NCBI GenBank assembly: GCA_014379235.1 | Contig: JACMMD010001264.1 | Coordinates: 1 to 6,683, forward strand | Direction: 5' to 3' | From: Anaerolineae bacterium | GTDB lineage: Bacteria > Chloroflexota > Anaerolineae > Aggregatilineales > Phototrophicaceae | DNA length: 6,683 nucleotides | In this document: piece by piece, positions 1-5,973 of the stretch | Layout: each line of letters opens with the position of its first letter | How positions within the stretch are numbered: the stretch's first letter is position 1 | The notes under the pieces: generated by a model | Told to the model about the DNA's origin: nothing | The model's database searches: none | What the model saw: only the letters and a program-made list of their open reading frames with translations | Translations under genes and position numbers: made by a program

Positions 1-187
1 GGCGGATGTGGTGCGGACTCGCGTGTTCGTCACCGACATCAGTCAGTGGGAAGCCGTTGCCCGCGCACATGGGCAGTTTTTTAGCGAAATTCGACCAGCA
101 AGTACGATGGTTGAAGTGACCGCCCTCATCACGGATGGGCTGATGGTCGAAATCGAAGTCGATGCGGTTATTGGAGCAGGTAGTTGA
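1..187 (+). CDS. Rid/YjgF/YER057c/UK114-family protein, C-terminal part (5' end outside window)
   Basis: Reading from base 2 gives about 61 residues ending at TGA 185-187. The pattern matches the C-terminal half of the Rid fold: VVRTRVFVTDISQWEAV, then a HGQFF helix, then RPASTMVEV and the closing strand MVEIEVDAV. Family members are usually about 110-135 residues, so roughly half is missing. Canonical RidA hydrolyses reactive enamine/imine intermediates and relies on an arginine in the PARSxVEV stretch (Arg105 in E. coli). Here that position is Ser (codon 101-103), as in Rid subfamilies that lack imine deaminase activity, so the usual function should not be assumed. The stop overlaps the TTG start of the next gene by 4 bases, which places it in the same operon as the two luciferase-like oxidoreductases. 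Family assignment is good; the specific role is unknown. Confidence 0.85.
   Translation, partial: ADVVRTRVFVTDISQWEAVARAHGQFFSEIRPASTMVEVTALITDGLMVEIEVDAVIGAGS
173..176 (+). promoter_or_regulatory. Shine-Dalgarno GGAG deciding the TTG start at 184
   Basis: GGAG lies 7 bases before TTG 184, inside the last codons of the Rid gene. This is a good ribosome binding site at standard spacing and the main reason to accept the non-ATG start. Initiation here would be coupled to termination at TGA 185-187. Confidence 0.6.
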
Positions 188-1185
188 AGTTCAGCCTACG
201 ACTCAATAATGACCGGCCAGTGAGCGAATATGTCACGCTGGCCCAAGCCGCGGAAAAGGCGGGCTTCGACCAGTTCTGGGTGAGCCACGATCTTTTTCTA
301 CGCGGCGCTCCGGTCATTCTGGCGGCGGTAGCACAGGCGACTGAACGTATCGAAATTGGTACGTGTATTGTCAACCCGTACACGATGAACCCCGCTGAGA
401 TTGCAATGATGGCGGCGACGCTGGAAGAGCTATCCGGCGGGCGTTTCAACTTGGGTTTGGGCGCTGGCGCGGGTGAGTTTCTCAAGTGGGTGGGTATCTC
501 GCAGGATAAGCCGCTTACGGCGGTTATCGAAACCATTAAAGTTCTGAACGCCCTGCTTTCAGGCAAACCAGCGCCGTTGGATGGTGAATTTCTACAATGG
601 GATAATGAAGCGTATCTGCGCTTTGCACCATTGCGGCGCATACCTATCTATATCGGCGCGATGAGTCCCAATATGCTGCGCGCTATCGGTGAAATTGCCG
701 ATGGCGGGTTACCACTGCTGTTTCCACCTGAACATTATGAGACAGTGATGCCGCTCATCCGCGAAGGGGTGGAACGTTCGGGGCGTGATTTGGACGAGAT
801 CGACATCGCGGCGTGTATCTGGTGTTCGGTGGATGATGATCGCATTGCTGCTGAGGATGCCCTACGCGAGAAGATCGCTTATTATGGTCACGCACTGAGT
901 CCAATGATCTGGGAGCGGTTGGGCGTGACGCGGGAAGATTTCAACGAGATTGAACGAGCGATGGTGGTCGAGCGCGATAACGAGAAAGCCAAGCGCTTAG
1001 TCACGCCTGCGATGCTGCGTATCGGCATCGTGGGCGATACGCATGATCTCATTGAGCGTTTGGAAGGGCTGGTTGCTATGGGCGCGCAGCATCTCAGTTT
1101 CGGGCCGCCATTAGGGCCGAACACGCTGGCCGCTGTCGAGGCATTGGGACGCGATGTACTGCCGCACTTTCGTAAGAACGGATAA
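184..1185 (+). CDS. LLM-class (luciferase-like) F420-dependent-type oxidoreductase, Mer-like (LLM-1)
   Basis: This 333-residue protein is a single-domain TIM-barrel oxidoreductase of the bacterial luciferase-like superfamily, closest in flavour to the F420-dependent methylenetetrahydromethanopterin reductase (Mer) group. Visible signatures are AAEKAGFDQFWVSHD (22-36), GTCIVNPYTMNPAEIA (59-74), EELSGGRFNLGLGAG (81-95), PIYIGAMSPNMLRAIGEIAD (154-173) and the C-terminal GAQHLSFGPPLG (300-311). Family knowledge predicts a soluble enzyme using reduced F420 or FMN for hydride transfer or oxygenation; the substrate cannot be read from sequence. The TTG start is supported by GGAG 7 bases upstream and by an N-terminus (MKFSLRLNND) that begins at the usual first barrel strand. 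It overlaps the Rid gene by 4 bases and is followed after 3 bases by a small TIGR04076-like gene. F420 rather than FMN use is inferred; true methanopterin reductase activity is unlikely to be safe to assume. Confidence 0.88.
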   Translation: MKFSLRLNNDRPVSEYVTLAQAAEKAGFDQFWVSHDLFLRGAPVILAAVAQATERIEIGTCIVNPYTMNPAEIAMMAATLEELSGGRFNLGLGAGAGEFLKWVGISQDKPLTAVIETIKVLNALLSGKPAPLDGEFLQWDNEAYLRFAPLRRIPIYIGAMSPNMLRAIGEIADGGLPLLFPPEHYETVMPLIREGVERSGRDLDEIDIAACIWCSVDDDRIAAEDALREKIAYYGHALSPMIWERLGVTREDFNEIERAMVVERDNEKAKRLVTPAMLRIGIVGDTHDLIERLEGLVAMGAQHLSFGPPLGPNTLAAVEALGRDVLPHFRKNG

Positions 1186-1188
1186 AGC

Positions 1189-1506
1189 ATGAGCCGCGAT
1201 TTTGAACTGTATGACCTGCGCGTGACTGTCGTTGCTATCGAAGGGCGTTCGGTGTGTGGGATGGAAGTCGGCGACTATTTCGAGTTGATTAACAGCGCGC
1301 ACCTCAAAATTCCGGCGGATAAGCATTTCTGCATTTACGCACTGAATTCGGTGCTGCCGTTTTTGGCCGCGAAGCAGCGCGTTCTGGCGGAAAACGATTG
1401 GCTGGAACGTGACTCGCTGATGATCTGTCCCGACCCTGAAGAACGCCTCATCATGAAGGTCGAGCGGGTGGCGAAGCGCACGATGGACAGCGATGAGCTA
1501 ACTTAG
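1189..1506 (+). CDS. Small TIGR04076-like conserved protein
   Basis: This 105-residue protein has the layout I associate with the TIGR04076 family: an N-terminal strand (YDLRVTVVAIEG, 8-19), a VCGMEVGDYFEL segment (22-33), a FCIYALNSVLPFLAAKQR helix (47-64), and a C-terminal CPDPEERLIMKVERV strand (80-94). Cysteines at 24, 48 and 80 fall in the three conserved blocks, so a metal- or cofactor-linked role is conceivable, but I know of no assigned function. No signal peptide or membrane segment is visible, so it should be cytosolic. It sits between two luciferase-like oxidoreductase genes, 3 bases after the first and with its TAG directly abutting the ATG of the second, so it is very probably made together with them. 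The ATG is preceded by a weak GGA about 7 bases upstream. That the gene is real is very likely; the family name is recalled, not searched. Confidence 0.75.
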   Translation: MSRDFELYDLRVTVVAIEGRSVCGMEVGDYFELINSAHLKIPADKHFCIYALNSVLPFLAAKQRVLAENDWLERDSLMICPDPEERLIMKVERVAKRTMDSDELT

Positions 1507-2517
1507 ATGAAGCGCGAAGTCAGCATCGCCTTTCAAACCGATAAAACGTCGCAACAGTATATCGCGCTGGCGCAGTTGGTCGATCAGTATGATTTCGACG
1601 CGGTGAGCGTCTATTGTGACGCGCCATTTCAGCCGAGCTACGGGCCGCTGCTGCTGATGGCACCGCATATTCGGCGCGCAAGGCTGGGGCCAGCGGCGGT
1701 ATCACCTGCACGAATTCATCCGATTGACATCGCGGCGGAAACGGCGCTTCTATCGCAATTGGCGCAGGGCGGGGTTTACATCGGTATCGCAAGGGGCGCG
1801 TGGCTGCAAGATCATGGTATCACCGAGGCGGAGCAGCCCATTCAAGCAATACGCGAAGCGGTAGACATCGTACACTATATGCTTTCTGGCGCGGAAGGCG
1901 GCTATCAGGGCGAAGTGTACCGGATTGCCGCTCATGTTCGTGCGCCATATCCGCTGCCGACGGGTCAAATTCCGGTGATGATCGGCACATGGGGACGTAA
2001 GCTGTGCGCGGTTGCTGGCGAGATTGCCGATGAGGTGAAGGTCGGCGGCTCGGCGAATCCCGATATTGTGCCCGTGATGCAAGGCTACATCGCAGCAGGC
2101 GAACGTAAGGCCGGACGCCTTGAAGGGTCGGTGGATGTAGTGTTGGGCGCGGTGACGGTTGCGGATGATGATCGGCAGCAAGCGCGGGAACAGGCACGGC
2201 GGGCGGTGGCGTTGTATTTGCCTGTGGTCGCGCCGCTCGACCCGACGTTACAGGTTGAGCCTGAACTGCTCGAACGAGTGCAGCAGTTTGTTAACCAGCA
2301 CGATCATGATGCGGCATCGCGGCTTATATCAGATGATTTACTCGAACGGTTTGCGCTGGCGGGCGATGCAAACGACCTTATTCGGCAGGCTGAGGCGATC
2401 TTCGATGCTGGAGCGCAGCGCATCGAATTCGGGACACCGCACGGTTTACAGCCCGAAAATGGCATCCGTATACTCGGTGAAAAGGTACTGCCCGCACTGG
2501 CTTCGCTCCACCAATAG
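1507..2517 (+). CDS. LLM-class (luciferase-like) oxidoreductase, diverged paralog (LLM-2)
   Basis: This 336-residue protein belongs to the same TIM-barrel luciferase-like superfamily as LLM-1. Shared landmarks are the early ALAQLVDQYDFDAVSVY strand-helix (20-36), SPARIHPIDIAAETALLSQL (66-85, matching the NPYTMNPAEIA block of LLM-1), GGVYIGIARGAW (88-99), IPVMIGTWGRKLCAVAGEIAD (155-175) and the tail GDANDLI...GAQRIEFGTPHG (286-313). The C-terminal third aligns by eye with LLM-1 (GDTHDLI...GAQHLSFGPPLG), indicating duplication followed by strong divergence. Predicted as a soluble flavin- or F420-using oxidoreductase; substrate unknown. Its ATG abuts the stop of the small gene with no gap and no strong ribosome binding site of its own, which suggests translation coupled to the upstream gene. 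It could act alone or as the partner subunit of LLM-1, as LuxA and LuxB do; the sequence does not decide. Confidence 0.87.
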   Translation: MKREVSIAFQTDKTSQQYIALAQLVDQYDFDAVSVYCDAPFQPSYGPLLLMAPHIRRARLGPAAVSPARIHPIDIAAETALLSQLAQGGVYIGIARGAWLQDHGITEAEQPIQAIREAVDIVHYMLSGAEGGYQGEVYRIAAHVRAPYPLPTGQIPVMIGTWGRKLCAVAGEIADEVKVGGSANPDIVPVMQGYIAAGERKAGRLEGSVDVVLGAVTVADDDRQQAREQARRAVALYLPVVAPLDPTLQVEPELLERVQQFVNQHDHDAASRLISDDLLERFALAGDANDLIRQAEAIFDAGAQRIEFGTPHGLQPENGIRILGEKVLPALASLHQ

Positions 2518-2564
2518 TTTTCCTCACAATTTGCCCCGTCCAATTACGCAAAATCTCTCGTATG

Positions 2565-2573
2565 TGATATTAT
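2565..2573 (+). promoter_or_regulatory. Candidate extended -10 promoter for the P-type ATPase gene
   Basis: TGATATTAT fits an extended -10 element (TGN followed by TATTAT, one mismatch to TATAAT). No good -35 hexamer is seen at normal spacing, as is common for extended -10 promoters. Transcription would begin near 2580, giving a leader of roughly 110 bases before the ATG at 2693. It lies in the gap after the LLM operon, where no convincing terminator is visible, so read-through remains possible. Predicted from motif only. Confidence 0.4.
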
Positions 2574-2589
2574 TTGGCAATAATAATAT
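2567..2589. repeat. AT-rich inverted repeat over the -10 element (operator candidate)
   Basis: ATATTATT (2567-2574) and AATAATAT (2582-2589) are perfect 8-base inverted arms separated by 7 bases (TGGCAAT). The left arm coincides with the candidate -10 hexamer, so a dimeric regulator binding here would block transcription. The composition stands out from the surrounding DNA. AT-rich dyads of this size are typical sites for metal-responsive or other winged-helix repressors, but I cannot name the protein and no regulator gene is in the window. Confidence 0.4.
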
Positions 2590-2599
2590 TGAGCCTTTG

Positions 2600-2628
2600 A
2601 TGCGGAACTAAACCACCGCTTTCCGCGT
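2600..2628 (+). other. Leader hairpin candidate upstream of the P-type ATPase
   Basis: GCGGAA (2602-2607) pairs with TTCCGC (2621-2626) around a 13-base loop; one G-T wobble and one A-T pair extend it to 8 pairs. No run of T follows, so it is not a standard terminator. It falls inside the predicted 5' leader and may form part of a regulatory RNA structure or may be chance. Confidence 0.3.
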
Positions 2629-2661
2629 ATTGTCTGTGGGTGTATCCTCAAGAGAATTAAC

Positions 2662-2684
2662 GCCCTATAACTATCAAGAAGGGC
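2662..2684 (+). promoter_or_regulatory. Ribosome binding site of the ATPase inside a possible masking hairpin
   Basis: AAGAAGGG at 2677-2683 lies 9 bases before ATG 2693 and is the best ribosome binding site in this gap; it decides the start. GCCCT (2662-2666) is perfectly complementary to AGGGC (2680-2684), with a 13-base loop, so folding would pair the GGG of the site and reduce translation. The five-pair stem has four GC pairs. This is compatible with translational control, but the stem is short and could be coincidental. Confidence 0.45.
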
Positions 2685-2692
2685 AAGTGATT

Positions 2693-5236
2693 ATGGCATC
2701 CTATGCGGGACTGAACAGCGCTGATCCGCTCTCAGGATTGAGCGAGAACGAAGCAGCGGCACGGCGGGCGCGTGGTGAAGGCAATAACGTCAAGTTTGAA
2801 ACCAGCCGTTCATACAAGCAGATCATTCAGCAGAACGTGTTCACGTTTCTCAACAACGTATTGTTTGCGATTGGACTTGTGCTGGTGGCGTTGGGGCTAT
2901 ATGGCGATGCCCTGCTATCTGTAGGTATTGTGCTGCTGAACGTGGTTGTCGGCGTGATTCAGGAAGCACGGGCCAAACGCAAGCTCGACCAGATTGCGCT
3001 GCTCACCCGCCCACGAGCAGCAGCCATACGCGACGGCGCGGAAAAAATCATCGACCCAAGCGAAATTGTAATGGGCGATATTTTGGTAGTTCGCGCAGGC
3101 GATCAGATAGTTGTTGATGGCAAGGTTGTTGGCGACGGACGCATGGATGTGGACGAGTCTCTGCTGACAGGCGAGTCTGATCTCATTACCAAGCGTGCAG
3201 GCGACGAGGTGTTTTCTGGCAGCTATTGTGTAAATGGCAGCGCGATGTACGAGGCTCAGAAGGTCGGGGCGGAGAGTTTCGCCAATCAGCTTACAGTCAG
3301 CGCGAGGGCCTTTCGGCAGGTGAAAACGCCCCTGCAAACGGACATCGACTTTGTGATTCGTGTCTTGATTTTGCTGGTCGCGCAGATGGGCATTTTGTTG
3401 ATTGTTTCGACGCTGGTCGATCAAATTCCGATCAGTGAAAGCGCACGGGCGGCAGCGGTGATCGCTGGGCTTGTGCCGAACGGATTGTTCTTCATGATCG
3501 CGGTTGCTTACGCGATGGGTGCGCTGCGTATGGCGGGGCAGGGAGCGCTCATCCAGCAGTCGAACGCGGTTGAGTCGATGAGCAATGTCAACGTTTTGTG
3601 CCTAGACAAGACAGGGACGCTCACCGCAAACCGCATTAACTTGTTCGAGCTGTTTCCTATCGATGTCACTGAACAGGTATTCCGACGGTTGATCGGGGAT
3701 TTCGCTGCATCGATTCGCACGAGCAATCGCACGAACGACGCCATAAGCGAGGCGACTAAAGGAAAGAAACGCGAAATTGTTGAGGAAGTATCGTTCTCAT
3801 CGGCCCGTAAATGGAGCGCAATCGCCTTTAACGAAGAAGATATGCGCGGCGTTTATGTTCTCGGTGCGCCGGAAATGCTGCAATCTCAATTGCAGGCGGA
3901 TGTCGATCTGGGTGTGCGCGGTGATGAATGGACGGGCAACGGCTATCGGGTGCTGTTGTTCGCTTATCGTCCCGAAGTGACACCCTTATATGATGCTAGC
4001 GAACAGCCACAGTTACCGGAGAATCTCATTCCGCTGGGGCTAATTAGCTTCAGCGATGAATTACGACCCGAAGCGGAAAAAACGCTCAAAGCCTTTAGCG
4101 ATGCGGGTATCCGACTCAAGATCATCTCCGGCGATAACCCGCATACGGTAGCGGCATTGGCGAAACAAGCAGGACTAGCGAACGAAATTAAGGCGATCTC
4201 CGGGCCGGAACTGGCCGAAATGAGCGAAGCGGAGTTCGAGCAGGCGGCGGAAGACGCAACGATTTTCGGGCGCATTACGCCGCAGCAAAAAGAACAACTG
4301 GTGCGTTCGCTGCGGAAGCGGGGCGCTTATGTGGCTATGATCGGCGATGGCGTTAATGATGTGTTGTCGCTGAAACAGGCACATATTGGTATCGCCATGC
4401 AAAGTGGCAGCCAAGCGACTCGCGGCGTGGCCGACATTGTGTTGATGAATGACTCATTTGCTGCGCTGCCGCCAGCGTTCCTCGAAGGTCAACGGATTTT
4501 GAACGGGATGCAAGACATCATGCGCCTGTTCCTCACGCGGGTGGCCTCAATGGCGCTGTTGATTGTATCGGTGTCGGTGATTGGGCTTGGTATTCCGTTT
4601 ACGCCGCGCCATGTATCGCTCATCAGCTTATTTACGGTTGGCATTCCGACGTTCGCACTGGCGGCGTGGTCGCGTCCCGGTATGGTCAATCGTGGATTGG
4701 TTCGCTCGGTAATTCACTTTGTACTACCGGCAGCGGTAACATTAGCGTTGGTGGCGCTTGGCGTTTACGTGGTGTATTTCCTCGTTACTTTGCGCGGCAT
4801 TATCCCCGGCCCGATCAATACAGTTCAAGATGCGATTGACCTTGAAGCGCTGATGGGGATGCCCGTTTCGGAAGCGGTGTTAGCGGCGCAATCATACGCG
4901 ACCGATATTGCTCAAACGGTGGTGACGATCTTAGTGACGTTATGCGGGCTGCTGCTTATCCCATTTGTCGAGCCGCCAACGCCTGCGTGGGCCGGTGGGG
5001 ATGTGTTCAGCGGTGATTGGCGGCCCACGATCATGATGCTTGTATTGTCAGCAGGTTTAGTTGCCATCCTCATCGTTCCAGACCTGCGAAGCCTCTTCGA
5101 GCTATCGCCTTTGCGGCTGCTCGATTATGTGATTATCGTGCTGGTCGCTGGTGTCTGGGCGATCAGTTTGCGTTATATATGGCGCGCACGGCTGTTTGAT
5201 CGGTTCTTGAACCTCGACAAGCTTGGTATCTCTTAA
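2693..5236 (+). CDS. P2-like cation-transporting P-type ATPase, CtpE-like
   Basis: This 847-residue membrane pump should couple ATP hydrolysis to cation transport through an aspartyl-phosphate intermediate. Catalytic motifs are complete: TGES (159-162, actuator domain), DKTGTLT with phosphorylated Asp305, FSSARKWS and GAPE in the nucleotide domain (368-375, 391-394), SGDNP (479-483) and GDGVND (551-556). Ten hydrophobic segments fit M1-M2 (48-95), M3-M4 (221-276) and M5-M10 (614-829). The SGDNP, GDGVNDVLSLK and M6 TVGIP motifs resemble mycobacterial CtpE, a reported calcium transporter, more than SERCA/PacL; heavy-metal-binding domains and CPx motifs are absent. The M4 motif is PNGL (262-265) instead of PEGL, so the ion is uncertain. 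An in-frame TTG at 2630 would add 21 residues but lacks a ribosome binding site; ATG 2693 has AAGAAGGG 9 bases upstream. The gene stands alone, with its own probable promoter. Confidence 0.93.
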   Translation: MASYAGLNSADPLSGLSENEAAARRARGEGNNVKFETSRSYKQIIQQNVFTFLNNVLFAIGLVLVALGLYGDALLSVGIVLLNVVVGVIQEARAKRKLDQIALLTRPRAAAIRDGAEKIIDPSEIVMGDILVVRAGDQIVVDGKVVGDGRMDVDESLLTGESDLITKRAGDEVFSGSYCVNGSAMYEAQKVGAESFANQLTVSARAFRQVKTPLQTDIDFVIRVLILLVAQMGILLIVSTLVDQIPISESARAAAVIAGLVPNGLFFMIAVAYAMGALRMAGQGALIQQSNAVESMSNVNVLCLDKTGTLTANRINLFELFPIDVTEQVFRRLIGDFAASIRTSNRTNDAISEATKGKKREIVEEVSFSSARKWSAIAFNEEDMRGVYVLGAPEMLQSQLQADVDLGVRGDEWTGNGYRVLLFAYRPEVTPLYDASEQPQLPENLIPLGLISFSDELRPEAEKTLKAFSDAGIRLKIISGDNPHTVAALAKQAGLANEIKAISGPELAEMSEAEFEQAAEDATIFGRITPQQKEQLVRSLRKRGAYVAMIGDGVNDVLSLKQAHIGIAMQSGSQATRGVADIVLMNDSFAALPPAFLEGQRILNGMQDIMRLFLTRVASMALLIVSVSVIGLGIPFTPRHVSLISLFTVGIPTFALAAWSRPGMVNRGLVRSVIHFVLPAAVTLALVALGVYVVYFLVTLRGIIPGPINTVQDAIDLEALMGMPVSEAVLAAQSYATDIAQTVVTILVTLCGLLLIPFVEPPTPAWAGGDVFSGDWRPTIMMLVLSAGLVAILIVPDLRSLFELSPLRLLDYVIIVLVAGVWAISLRYIWRARLFDRFLNLDKLGIS

Positions 5237-5253
5237 AGGTATCGCAACCAAGC
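5221..5253 (+). other. Inverted repeat spanning the ATPase stop codon
   Basis: GCTTGGT (5221-5227) and ACCAAGC (5247-5253) are perfect 7-base complementary arms around a 19-base loop that contains the TAA stop. GGTATC is directly repeated at 5225-5230 and 5238-5243. No T-run follows, so a normal intrinsic terminator is not supported; it might protect the 3' end of the message or be chance. Confidence 0.3.
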
Positions 5254-5442
5254 GAGCAGTGTAGTTAAGTGGGCCGGTCAATCTGATTGGTCTATTTAAT
5301 TTGAGGTTCTTTGAACGTGAGGGAGCGTTTGTCATCAAATACTCACCCCGAATTCAGATACGGATTAGGTGGGATTGTTAAAGTATTCACGAAGATGAGT
5401 GAGTGCTTAATTCCTACCGTAATTTGCGGATTCGCAACCTAA
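5237..5442. other. Intergenic region, AT-richer, with weak promoter candidate
   Basis: This 206-base gap separates the ATPase from the SRPBCC-flavoprotein pair. Besides the hairpins described separately, TTGAAC (5311-5316) and TCAAAT (5335-5340) are separated by 18 bases and each match four of six consensus positions, making a weak sigma-70-like promoter candidate for the downstream pair. TTGCG-GATT-CGCAA (5424-5437) forms a small perfect stem just before the ATG at 5443. The open frame from GTG 5317 to TAA 5440 encodes 41 residues, with GAGG 10 bases upstream, but has no recognisable features. I see no RNA gene or mobile element here. Confidence 0.35.
5276..5292 (+). terminator. Weak terminator-like hairpin after the ATPase gene
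   Basis: GGTCAAT (5276-5282) can pair with ATTGGTC (5286-5292) around a 3-base loop, with two of the seven pairs being G-T wobbles. It is followed by TATTTAATTT, which is AT-rich but not a clean T-run. Position after the ATPase stop fits a terminator, but the stem is weak. Confidence 0.25.
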
Positions 5443-5973
5443 ATGGATGATGAGAGCCGTGTTGAACTGCCTCACATTGACGGATTTTTAGACGACTTTA
5501 TGGCGAGTATGACGCAGCAAGTAACCCACGTTTTTGAGAAGCGCACCGTGATTGCAACAACGATGCAACGCATTCTTGAGTTTCATCAGGAACGTGGGGC
5601 GTTGTCTGCACTGACGCCACCGCCGATTTTTGTGCAGCTTATCCGAGATGGCCGCACCTCTTTGACCGATGGTGATTTGGAGTTTGTGCTGTGGTTCGGG
5701 CCGCTGCCAATACGCTGGTTGGCGCGGCATGAGGCCGGGCCAACGGAAACATCGTTCGCGGATCGGATGATACGTGGCCCGTTAGCGGAATGGCGACACG
5801 AGCATATTTTCCGCGCTGTTGATGGTGGCATCGAGTTAACAGATCGAGTGCGATTGGCACATCAGCCGGGATTAAAGGGACTACTCACGCGGTTGATATT
5901 CGACGGGCTGCCGCTGAAAATGCTGTTCTTATATCGTCATTGGCGCACGAAACGTGCGGTTCAGTCACGATGA
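5443..5973 (+). CDS. SRPBCC-fold (START/Bet v1-like) ligand-binding protein
   Basis: This protein of up to 176 residues has the sequence pattern of the stand-alone SRPBCC proteins also found next to or fused with TIGR01777-type epimerases: an opening strand HVFEKRTVIAT (29-39), FHQERGALSALTPP (47-60), FGPLPIRWLARH (85-96), FADRMIRGPLAEWRHEHIF (105-123), ELTDRV (131-136) and a C-terminal helix ending LFLYRH (161-166). The fold makes a deep hydrophobic cavity that binds or transfers lipophilic ligands; no catalytic residues can be assigned. No membrane segment or signal peptide is seen. The start is uncertain: ATG 5443 lacks a good ribosome binding site, and relatives usually begin just before the HVFEK strand, so ATG 5500 or 5509 is possible. 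Its TGA overlaps the next start by 4 bases (ATGA), tying it to a CrtI-like flavoprotein. Confidence 0.8.
   Translation: MDDESRVELPHIDGFLDDFMASMTQQVTHVFEKRTVIATTMQRILEFHQERGALSALTPPPIFVQLIRDGRTSLTDGDLEFVLWFGPLPIRWLARHEAGPTETSFADRMIRGPLAEWRHEHIFRAVDGGIELTDRVRLAHQPGLKGLLTRLIFDGLPLKMLFLYRHWRTKRAVQSR

Noticed and set aside
184..1185. True methylenetetrahydromethanopterin reductase (mer)
   Set aside because: Shared motifs show superfamily kinship only, and the Rid/TIGR04076/second-LLM context is not one of C1 metabolism.
1..2517. Pyrimidine-degradation (Rut) operon
   Set aside because: Rid plus LLM recalls RutC/RutA, but the LLM proteins look F420/Mer-like and no RutB, RutD, RutE or RutF is visible in the window.
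888..2543. Minus-strand and alternate-frame open frames across the LLM genes
   Set aside because: They lie opposite or out of frame with well-supported genes, have low-complexity Arg/Pro/Ser-rich translations, and show no family motifs.
2530..2552. TTTGC/GCAAA inverted repeat after LLM-2 as a terminator
   Set aside because: Only five mostly AT pairs, a 13-base loop and no T-run; terminator function is not supported.
2630..2692. TTG start at 2630 adding 21 residues to the P-type ATPase
   Set aside because: No ribosome binding site precedes it, while ATG 2693 has AAGAAGGG at good spacing and begins a normal family N-terminus.
2581..2692. yybP-ykoY-type riboswitch upstream of the ATPase
   Set aside because: The conserved purine-rich and GCC-type core elements of that class are not seen in the leader.
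5311..5442. Short open frame from TTG 5311 or GTG 5317, ending in TAA directly before ATG 5443
   Set aside because: It has a possible GAGG site, but about 41 codons without a stop is not rare by chance and the peptide has no recognisable motif.
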